From positions 2,046,001 to 2,110,000 of the forward strand of contig NZ_CP035108.1 of NCBI RefSeq assembly GCF_004087915.1: a DNA stretch of 64,000 nucleotides, in the 5' to 3' direction. Below, in pieces: positions 27,872-35,500 of this stretch (within the stretch, counting starts at the first letter, position 1; the number at the start of each line of letters is the position of its first letter). Under the pieces are notes generated by a model. It was not told the origin of the DNA and searched no databases. It saw nothing but the letters and a program-made list of their open reading frames with translations. The DNA comes from Geovibrio thiophilus (GTDB taxonomy: Bacteria > Chrysiogenota > Deferribacteres > Deferribacterales > Geovibrionaceae). The translations under genes were made by a program, and so were the position numbers.

Positions 27872-29113
27872 TCAGCGGATAACTACGTGGAGCTTTTTGC
27901 CCTGCTCTTTCCTGTGCTGCCTGAGTTTTTCCATGAACCTGTCGTTCATTTCGTCAGAAAATTCCTTCATGTCCCTTTCCCTGATGAAGTCCCAGCCGAG
28001 CCATTTGATTTTTGCCCCTTCAGGGAGATGGTTGTTCGCCTCAGGGTGGACAGAAGGGAAGAATGAGGAAGCCATAATGTCCGCCAGTTCAGTTCCTGTC
28101 ATATAGTCTATAATTGGTTTCAGCCTTTCCTTTTCACTCTTTTTGACAAGCATATACATGGGGCTTGCCATTGCGCCGTCCTCAGGCCAGATTATCTCCG
28201 TATGCTCGGTATTCGGGCAGGATTTGGCGAAAAACCACGGCAGAACATAAATAGCCGCTCCGGTCGACATGGAGCTTCCGGCTGCTTTTGCCATCTGAGA
28301 GGCATGCCAGCCGTCCTTGATATTGGGCAGAAGCATGTCCAGCCCCTCCTGACCGTAATCCTTCCAGATGTTTACGAGGAGAACCTCACTGATGTAATCG
28401 TCACTGCCGCCGACTATGATATTGTTTTTATACTCAGGCTTGAGCAGATCGCTCCATCTGCGGGGAACGGGAAGATCTTTGAGTTTTTTGTAGTCCACAA
28501 GAATGATGTAAGTATAGACAGCGTAAACAGTATAAACACCAAGCGGATCTTCGATTCCCGCGGATGCGAAGGGCTCGGGCATCGGCTTCATCTGGCAGGA
28601 TTCATAATGACCGCTGTCCAGAAAGCGGGAGGTAAACTGACTGCGGTAGAAGGAGCCGAAACCTATGGAACCTACAATATCGGGCAACTCGTCTATGTTG
28701 TGCGACTGCCATATATCTTCATACGGATCCGCCCCGCCGCAGCCCATCGGCACAAAGCTGACGAATTGTTCCCCTGTTTTTTCAAGGTGTTTCAACATCG
28801 CTTCCTCGTATGACTCCTTGAAAAGATGCTTAACGGGGCACACCATGTAGCCGAGAAAATCCGGCTTCACGGGGGGCGCGTCCTCTGTGTAAAGCATGGG
28901 AGTTTCGCACGCTTCTATACGCTTTTCCAGAAGCGGAAGGAAAATTTCGGGGTTAAGCTCTCTCATCTTCATAAATGAATCAAGAGTAAGGGTTTTTAGA
29001 AACGCTTCATTCTCCGAGAAAGTACCGAGACCGTTCATGATAAACAGTTCTCCGGTTTCGGGAAATTTTGCGAAAATGTCTGAAATACTCATTTCAGGCT
29101 TAATATTTTTCAA
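27872..29113 (-). CDS. Solute-binding-type protein without signal peptide, with DUF1858-like N-terminus
   Basis: 413 residues. Residues 1-70 are a helical module (MSISDIFAKFPETGELFIMNGLG) of the DUF1858/ScdA-N kind. From about 85 the chain looks like an iron- or oxyanion-type periplasmic binding protein (family 1): YAVYTYIILVDYKKL, PRRWSDLLKPEYKNNIIVGG and SPMYMLVKKSEKERLKPIIDYMTG are family-like blocks. There is no signal peptide or lipobox, so it should stay in the cytoplasm. Cysteines in YMVCPVKH, PMGCGGADPYED and YESCQMK could bind a metal. It is first in the ModE-controlled operon. The distinct name for this arrangement, if one exists, is not known to me. Confidence 0.7.
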   Translation of the reverse strand: MKNIKPEMSISDIFAKFPETGELFIMNGLGTFSENEAFLKTLTLDSFMKMRELNPEIFLPLLEKRIEACETPMLYTEDAPPVKPDFLGYMVCPVKHLFKESYEEAMLKHLEKTGEQFVSFVPMGCGGADPYEDIWQSHNIDELPDIVGSIGFGSFYRSQFTSRFLDSGHYESCQMKPMPEPFASAGIEDPLGVYTVYAVYTYIILVDYKKLKDLPVPRRWSDLLKPEYKNNIIVGGSDDYISEVLLVNIWKDYGQEGLDMLLPNIKDGWHASQMAKAAGSSMSTGAAIYVLPWFFAKSCPNTEHTEIIWPEDGAMASPMYMLVKKSEKERLKPIIDYMTGTELADIMASSFFPSVHPEANNHLPEGAKIKWLGWDFIRERDMKEFSDEMNDRFMEKLRQHRKEQGKKLHVVIR

Positions 29114-29187
29114 GACTGCCTCCTTGAAACCGCACGCTCACGACGCACGTAGATAATATAGCCTGATCCGTCACTTAAAATAACGAC

Positions 29188-29215
29188 ATCGCTATGAAGT
29201 AAACTATATAGCGAC
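29188..29215 (-). promoter_or_regulatory. ModE-type molybdate operator
   Basis: ATCGCTATGAA-N6-TATATAGCGAC is an imperfect palindrome with the same 11-6-11 layout as the E. coli ModE consensus ATCGCTATATA-N6-TATATAACGAT. The outer arms TCGCTAT/ATAGCGA are perfect. It covers the -10 box of the operon promoter, predicting repression when molybdate is plentiful. Confidence 0.75.
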
Positions 29216-29231
29216 CTTATTAAATTATCAA
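29203..29231 (-). promoter_or_regulatory. Promoter of the molybdate-responsive operon
   Basis: Minus strand TTGATA (29226-29231) and TATAGT (29203-29208) with a 17-bp spacer, about 90 bp before the first start codon. The -10 box lies within the ModE-type operator. Confidence 0.65.
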
Positions 29232-29370
29232 TAAAAAATCTGTGTATCGTTTTATGTTCTGAATAGTATCTATTTTATCCCTTTTGCACTGTTTGTCCAT
29301 AACAAAGGGCATAATACAGGTTGCATTTGGCAGACGTTTTACCTAGTCTTGGATTTCAAGGGGAACAATT

Positions 29371-29700
29371 ATGAATATTTTCAGCACAGTTGGGCTTTTT
29401 GTAATTACAGGTCTGGCGGAGATTACAGGCTGTTATCTGCCCTATCTCTGGCTTAAAAAAGGTGCTTCTGCATGGCTGCTTATTCCCGCAGCGCTTAGCC
29501 TTGCTCTTTTCGCATGGCTGCTCACGCTGCACCCTGCCGCCGCAGGCAGGGTTTACGCTGCTTACGGCGGAATCTATGTAACAGTCGCCCTTGTGTGGCT
29601 CTGGCTTGTGGACGGGATTAAGCCGCATCTGTGGGACTACGTGGGAGTAGCGGTAACCCTCTGCGGAATGGCGATTATTTTTCTCGCTCCAAGGGGATGA
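29371..29700 (+). CDS. YnfA/UPF0060 family membrane protein
   Basis: 109 residues forming four membrane helices, the full length of the UPF0060 family, which resembles small multidrug transporters; the physiological substrate is not established. Family blocks include [31 protein letters not shown] and [21 protein letters not shown] precedes the ATG. Its stop lies on the first base of a 32-bp repeat, and it must once have overlapped the end of the adjacent efflux gene on the other strand. Confidence 0.9.
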   Translation: MNIFSTVGLFVITGLAEITGCYLPYLWLKKGASAWLLIPAALSLALFAWLLTLHPAAAGRVYAAYGGIYVTVALVWLWLVDGIKPHLWDYVGVAVTLCGMAIIFLAPRG

Positions 29701-29731
29701 GCACACCCGCGGTTTTCCGCAGTTCAGCCGC
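29700..29731. repeat. 32-bp direct repeat, left copy (island boundary)
   Basis: Perfect copy of 32595-32626, which is the 3' end of the RND-TolC gene. Here it follows ynfA directly. Read on the minus strand, the efflux frame continues from this copy through [10 protein letters not shown] to a stop inside ynfA, suggesting this was the original end of that gene. Confidence 0.92.
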
Positions 29732-29748
29732 GAGGCTGAACCAATTAT

Positions 29749-30780
29749 CTAATTACTTTTCACTTCCACTACTTCTTCTATATTAAAGTAATATTTACTG
29801 CCATCTTTTATAAACGGAATTTTCCCGTCCGATTCTCTTTCAACGTATAACTTTTTTCCTTCAACAAATAAAAAAGGTCTGTAATCATCATAAAGAAAAA
29901 ACTTGTTTTTGAGGTATGTTTTTTCACCTACTTTCTCTAAATAATAATATTTTGTATACCCGTTATGTTTAAAAACATTTCCACCCAAGCTCATTACATT
30001 AAATGCAAAATAGCCGTTTGCCCTCATTCTAACTACAAGCGGAACATCTTCTTCAGAATTTTCTCCATATACAAAATACTCATCCACATAGAGTAACCCA
30101 TTTTTGTATTCACCGGAATCAGGGATAACCAGAACTTCTTCTAAATCACTTTTATAATTGGGGTGATATTTACCAACAGGAAGAGTTGACAACCCGTGTT
30201 GATTGGCCACAAGAGATAATTTAGTATAGTCAGTTCCAGTATTCACTGCAACTGTAACTGCGGAAACAATGATACTCACTATACTACTAGTATCAATTAC
30301 TCTGGCTGAATAAGCATAAGCATTGCTTCTCCATATTTCTTTCTCGGTCGCAGTATTTACAATAGCGTATGACAAACCAACATCAACATTACTTGAAATA
30401 ACATTATAACCAGTATCCCATGCATTTATGTCAATATAAACTATTGCATCAGCATTAAATACCTCTTTAAGTTTTGAAATTGGAATATTTCTTATCAGTT
30501 CATTCTCAACAATATTCTCGCTTTTAAAAAAAGCATCAACAAGATGTACAGGGTATACATAATATCCCCTTTCAGCCAGAGGTTGCGTAATAGAATATCT
30601 AAAATGTTCTGCTGCATCAGCTGCTGTTGTCGTATTTCTTGCCGGTAAAACGAGAATTGATGTAGGGTGGGTATTAAAGTAAGATTTGTAGTAATCACCC
30701 TTTTTGACAGAAGATGACGTTGCACACCCTGAAAACACAAAACTTAAAAAAGAAATTATTAAAATCAGTTTTTTATTCAT
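29749..30780 (-). CDS. DUF799 (GNA1162-type) lipoprotein with C-terminal extension
   Basis: 343 residues. The signal peptide ends in FSGC, followed by the DUF799 body: SILVLPARNTTTAADAAEHFRYSITQPLAERGYYVYPVHL and FNADAIVYIDINAWDTGY. GNA1162-like proteins are about 215 residues; here an extra 130 residues of beta-rich sequence (about 215-343) follow. The family is genetically tied to CsgG-like and DUF4810 lipoproteins, as here, and is thought to form an outer-membrane-associated complex of unknown purpose. Start 2 bp after the DUF4810 stop. Confidence 0.8.
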   Translation of the reverse strand: MNKKLILIISFLSFVFSGCATSSSVKKGDYYKSYFNTHPTSILVLPARNTTTAADAAEHFRYSITQPLAERGYYVYPVHLVDAFFKSENIVENELIRNIPISKLKEVFNADAIVYIDINAWDTGYNVISSNVDVGLSYAIVNTATEKEIWRSNAYAYSARVIDTSSIVSIIVSAVTVAVNTGTDYTKLSLVANQHGLSTLPVGKYHPNYKSDLEEVLVIPDSGEYKNGLLYVDEYFVYGENSEEDVPLVVRMRANGYFAFNVMSLGGNVFKHNGYTKYYYLEKVGEKTYLKNKFFLYDDYRPFLFVEGKKLYVERESDGKIPFIKDGSKYYFNIEEVVEVKSN

Positions 30781-30782
30781 AC

Positions 30783-31139
30783 CTAATTCTCCGAATAAAG
30801 TTTAGATACTATTCTGTTTATAAAAACTTCTGACTCAGGATACGTTGTTTTTTCAAGTTCAAAAAATTTCCTGGCCTCGTTTCTTTGTTCATTTTCATAA
30901 AGAAGCTGCCCGTACTCGGCGTATAATCCTGGAGCAACTCTCCTTTTTTGACTGTCGGATGTTTCTATAACTTTCCTGAGTTCTTCTATATGCTTCTGAG
31001 TATACTCCTTGTCAGCGCTTTTCATTGCATAATTAACTGAAGATTTAGGATAATCTCCCCAATAATAGAGAGAAGTATTTGTTGCACAAGCAACAACACT
31101 GAAAGCAATTAATAAAGCGAATATCAAACTTTTGATCAT
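30783..31139 (-). CDS. DUF4810 lipoprotein
   Basis: 118 residues with lipobox VVAC, then the family block SLYYWGDYPKSSVNYAMK and a TPR-like helical end (GLYAEYGQLLYENEQRNEARKFFELEKTTYPES). It is the usual partner of DUF799 and CsgG-like lipoproteins. Its start overlaps the upstream gene's stop by 4 bp. Confidence 0.85.
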   Translation of the reverse strand: MIKSLIFALLIAFSVVACATNTSLYYWGDYPKSSVNYAMKSADKEYTQKHIEELRKVIETSDSQKRRVAPGLYAEYGQLLYENEQRNEARKFFELEKTTYPESEVFINRIVSKLYSEN

Positions 31140-31498
31140 GGCAATTTTACCTCATAAGTGCTATTTGAACCCAAGTAAATTTCTTTTGACATAATGAGTA
31201 AATTATCTTTTGTGTATACTTTCAGTTCAACCTTACCACTTTGAACTTCGTAGACTGTGTTACTGTTGCTGTCTATGCATTCATTCTCAGCTAACTCTGC
31301 CTCATTCCGTTTAATAGTGCAATGTTCAAGCTCAAAAGTATACCTTTCATTAACTGTTATCTTATATGTAGCAAACGCACTTTTATAAAATTTGAGATAA
31401 CCAATATCTCTGGACTGAACAGTTGCTTCTCTATAACCGCACCCAACTAGTATAAATGTAACGAAAATAAAAAATATGAGAACCTTACTTTTCAACAT
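31136..31498 (-). CDS. Small lipoprotein of unknown function
   Basis: 120 residues. Signal peptide with lipobox LVGC, then a predicted all-beta domain with two cysteines (EHCTIKR and NECIDS) that could form a disulfide. It overlaps its neighbours by 14 and 4 bp. It is an addition to the usual CsgG-DUF4810-DUF799 trio; I do not recognise the family. Confidence 0.7.
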   Translation of the reverse strand: MLKSKVLIFFIFVTFILVGCGYREATVQSRDIGYLKFYKSAFATYKITVNERYTFELEHCTIKRNEAELAENECIDSNSNTVYEVQSGKVELKVYTKDNLLIMSKEIYLGSNSTYEVKLP

Positions 31499-32423
31499 AT
31501 AAATCCTCCAGATTCAGTTTTGAAAAATTACCTTCTTCAATAATGCAAACAGAACCTTCGTCAGTGTAGTTGGAACCAAACAGTTGCACGACCTTTATCT
31601 TGCCAAGTTTAGTTCCTGGAAGCTCAATCAGAGTACCAGTCTGAGGATTCTTGATTTTTTTACCCTTTTCATACACATTGAATATTTCTCCAACAATAAT
31701 ACCTTGATTCTGCCCTCCAGCAATAGTAATTGTCGATTCATCAAACGTAAGAATATATGAACGCCATGGTTTATTAAGAAGATTGTTCATTAACCCATCA
31801 ACAACGCTGTTGATTGCTGCAGAAATGGCCTTGTCGTTCAGGGTTGAATCATAACCTACATGTTTACCCACGCCGAAAGCAGAACCTGCTTCACTTAAAG
31901 CTTCACCACTGCCTTCCTGTGCAAAAATAATAATACCAGTTTTTACATCAATGAGTCGAACACTTACTTTCGCATAAGCAACCTGTTGTATGGAACGAGA
32001 GAAAACACCAGTTTCTGAAACAGTTTTTCTTCCAAACTCACTTACAGACCCAACAATAAGGTAATCAGCGTTAATTTTCAGTGATTCAAGGCGATGAGCA
32101 TCTATTTCTTTTTTAAGGAGTTCATCATCACTACGCTCAAGAAGGATAAACTTTCCTGATTGTGTAAGCTTTGCAGACAAAATATCTGTGGCTTGTTTTT
32201 CAGCATTGTAGTCATTATTTAAGCCGAAAAGAGCAGATTTTGAATACATTGCTTCGTTTCCAAATCGAGCAATAGCAACCTTCCTCTTGAGGATATGTTG
32301 TTCTTTCCCAATAACTTGAGGCTGAACAACTGTAGGTACATCAATTTTAATTACTGTTGGCGTAGTAGTACACCCAAGCAAAAATAGCATTAAAAACATA
32401 AGTAAAATATTAAGCTTAGACAT
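31485..32423 (-). CDS. CsgG-like outer-membrane lipoprotein
   Basis: 312 residues from ATG 32423 (GGAGG just upstream; an in-frame start 11 codons earlier lacks a signal-like beginning). The lipobox is LLGC. The CsgG domain spans about 40-230: KVAIARFGNEAMYS, LSAKLTQSGKFILLERSD, NADYLIVGSVSEFGR and KVSVRLIDVKTGIIIFAQEGSGEA. CsgG itself is the curli secretion pore, but no curli subunit genes are nearby and relatives in CsgG-DUF4810-DUF799 sets have an unknown role. A C-terminal beta-rich stretch (GGQNQGIIVGEIFNVYEKG) follows. Confidence 0.8.
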   Translation of the reverse strand: MSKLNILLMFLMLFLLGCTTTPTVIKIDVPTVVQPQVIGKEQHILKRKVAIARFGNEAMYSKSALFGLNNDYNAEKQATDILSAKLTQSGKFILLERSDDELLKKEIDAHRLESLKINADYLIVGSVSEFGRKTVSETGVFSRSIQQVAYAKVSVRLIDVKTGIIIFAQEGSGEALSEAGSAFGVGKHVGYDSTLNDKAISAAINSVVDGLMNNLLNKPWRSYILTFDESTITIAGGQNQGIIVGEIFNVYEKGKKIKNPQTGTLIELPGTKLGKIKVVQLFGSNYTDEGSVCIIEEGNFSKLNLEDLYVEK

Positions 32424-32578
32424 TTCCTCCCCCTGTCTCTTGTGTTTTTTGACCAATTATTTATTATTCACAAATAAACAAGATATGTCTATACGAAAAA
32501 TATATTCACAGAGTTCTTTTATTGTTTAAAGTGAGAAATGAACATTAGTAAAAAAATACAATCTGCTACTAACTCATT

Positions 32579-35500
32579 TCAATTTGCCAATACCAGCACA
32601 CCCGCGGTTTTCCGCAGTTCAGCCGCAGTCAGGAGAAGGTTCAGCCTTGCCGCCCTCATATCGTAGAGAGCCTTTTCCGCTGCCGCTCCCGCCTGCATAT
32701 ACTTGGATTCGCTCACCAGTCCGGCTCTGAGCCTGTCCTTCATCTGGCGGAAGCTCTCCATCCCCAGTTCCGCCGCTTTCTCGGCTGTTTTCAGTGCGCC
32801 AGCGGCATATTCAAGCCTGCCGCTCAGCCTGTTCAGCTCCACATCAAGCCTGCCCCGCACGTTGCGCAGGTTTTCCGAAGCCTGAGTCACCTGTGCGTTT
32901 CTCTGCCCCACCAAACCCTTGCGTTTGCCCCAGTCAAAAACGTTCCACTCAGCCTGCACGCCGAAGGTGGTTATGCTGCTGTCAACAAACGGTACTCCGT
33001 CCTGATAGGTATGCCTGACGAACAGACCCAAATCGGGGATATATTCATCCTTCGCGGCGCTTCTGGCGTGCATTGTTTTTTTCAGCGCATACTCAGCCGC
33101 CTGAACATCAGGGGAGGTCAGATAAGCCTCTGCCGATGTGATATTCACATTTTCAGGTTCATCATCAAATGTGTCTGAAAGAACGATTTCCGTGTCCTTA
33201 GGCAGGTTCAGCAGATCTCTGAACTGAGCCCTGAGATCCGAAAGCCGTGTCTCAGCGGCTATGACGTTCTGCCTGCTGTTGAGGAGCCCTGTTTCAGCCT
33301 CCATCACTGCGGATTCCAGCACATTGCCCGCATTGAAAGCGTCACGGGCTTCCATAACGGCATGCTCAAAGGCTCCGACATACACTCTGTAAACTGCCGA
33401 CTGCTGCTCCGCCAGAAGAATGCCGTAATAAAGCTGCCGCACGGCAAAGGCTGTTTCGTTCACAGCCTTTCTCTGCTCCGCTCCGGCTTTTTTAAGATCG
33501 GCGTCTGCGGCGCCTGCGCCCTCATTTATTTTAAAAAGCTGTGTCAGCGGCTGTTTTAAGGTAGTGCTTACAATAAACAGGGAATTGCTTCCCTGATCTA
33601 TCTCAAGGTCTTCCGTGGGAAACCCGCCGAGACCGGGCACTGTGCCCAGCGCGCCTTTGTCTATTGTCACTACGCCGTTGTTGCTCGTCTGAGTATACAT
33701 GGATTCCACTGACAGCATGGGAAAATAATCCGCCCGTGCCGTCAGTTTCGCCGCCGCCTGCTCCTGTATTTTCGCCTCGGTTATTTTCAGGTTCCGGCTG
33801 TTTTTAAGGGCATATTCCTCCGCCTGTTTCAGAGTGAAGGTTTCGGCATTTGCCGTGCCCGCAAACAACAGCAGAACTAAAACGGCAGCGGTTGATGTTC
33901 TGCCTTTCCTTGACATAACAACTACATACAGCACAGGGACAACAAGAAGCGTAAAGAACATGGAGAATACAAGCCCCACGGCGATAACACTTGCCAGCGG
34001 GCTCCAGAGGCTTGAACCGGAGAGAATCATGGGAGTAACCCCGACCGCCGCCGCCATTGTGGTAAGAAATATGGGACGGAGCCTGCGTTCACCCGCTTCC
34101 GTAGCCGCACGCTCCAGACTGTGCCCCTCGGCGGTTTTCTCCTTTATGTAGTCCACAAGGATTATGGCGTTTCTCACCACTATTCCGCAGAGGCTGATCA
34201 GCCCCATGAACGCCGTGAAACCGAAGGGATTGTTTGTGATAAACAGCCCGAACATAGCGCCCGGCAGCGCAAGAGGTATGGACGACATAACCACAAGCGG
34301 CTCTCTGATATTTTTAAACTGCACAAGAAGGACGAAGAATATCGCGGCAAGGCTTATGCCGAGAGCAACCACCATCTGCGGAAAGGTCTCCTCCCTGTTC
34401 AGCAGTTCGCCGCCGTAGCTGATTTTATATCCTGCGGGAAGCTTTATAGCCTCCACTGCAGGGCGCACATCACCAAGAAGAGCTGAGGCGTAATAACCTT
34501 CCTTAACAAAAGCCCTCACAGTAAGCGTGGGGACTCCGTTTCTGCGGACTATGCGGCTTGCCTGAAGCTCCGGTTTGAGCTCCGCAACTGATCGCACGGG
34601 AACCTTTGCGCCTGTCAAGGGAGAGGTTATGTAATAATCCCCGATGTCTGAGAAGCTTTTCCTGTTCTCCTCATTAAGCCGCAGCACGACGGGAATCACT
34701 CGCTCCCCTTCCCTGTAGTCGGTGACTGACAGACCGTCAAACCCGCCGTAGAGATAGCCTGCTATGGCTGATGCGGGAATACCCAGCCTTGCGGCGGCGT
34801 CCGTATCCACATCAACATCTATCATCATGGAATCATTGAAGAAATCCGTATGCACGAAGTCGGAGTAAGGCACTGCGGATATGATTCCGCTTATCTCCGC
34901 GCCGATGCGCTTAAGCTCCTGAATATCATACCCGCTTATACGCACCTCAACAGGAGCCTCAAGGAGATTGCCCTGCTGAAGCTCCTTCACTATCACAAGC
35001 GCTTCCGGCGCCGTTTCCGCCAGAGTTCTTCGCAGTTCATACACAAGAGCGGATGTTGCCTCCTCTGAGGCAGTATTCACTATGAACTGACCGTATGCAG
35101 GGTCCGGCTGCTGAGGATTCACGTTGTAATAGAATCTCGGTGCGCTTCTGCCCGCAAATGAGGCAAAATGACTAATATCCTTGCGGCTGCCGAGTGCTTT
35201 TTCTATGCGGCGCATAATATCGTCTGTCGTCTCTATTCTGGAGCCCTGCGGCATCCATACATCAATCACAAACTGGTTGCGCTCGGCAGACGGAAAGAAC
35301 TGCTGAGGAACATACCTGAAATACAGCCCGCCCAGAAGAACAGCGGATATGCCCACCACGGCGGCAAGGTATTTGCGCTTCATGAATATGCTGATTGTAA
35401 CGGCGTAGGCATTCTGAACCCTGTCAAGCACTGTGCGTTTCCGCTTTCTGCCCGCTGTTTCATCATGCAGCCCCTTTTTGATGAAGAACCTGCACATAAT

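Larger units (their letters stand above)
29732..32594. other. AT-rich lipoprotein island bounded by 32-bp direct repeats
   Basis: About 2.86 kb containing four coupled lipoprotein genes on the minus strand, visibly more AT-rich than its flanks and inserted at the 3' end of the efflux gene. No transposase, integrase, terminal inverted repeats or tRNA is present. The flanking copies of the gene end are what site-specific or duplication-mediated insertion would leave. Confidence 0.7.

Noticed and set aside
29700-32626. Insertion sequence or transposon
   Set aside because: No transposase, no terminal inverted repeats; the 32-bp repeats are far longer than target-site duplications of common insertion sequences.
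33880-33960. Sequencing frameshift joining two genes
   Set aside because: The pump C-terminal helix and the channel signal peptide read in one frame with no garbled residues between; an error cannot be fully ruled out without the reads, so it is kept as a fusion.
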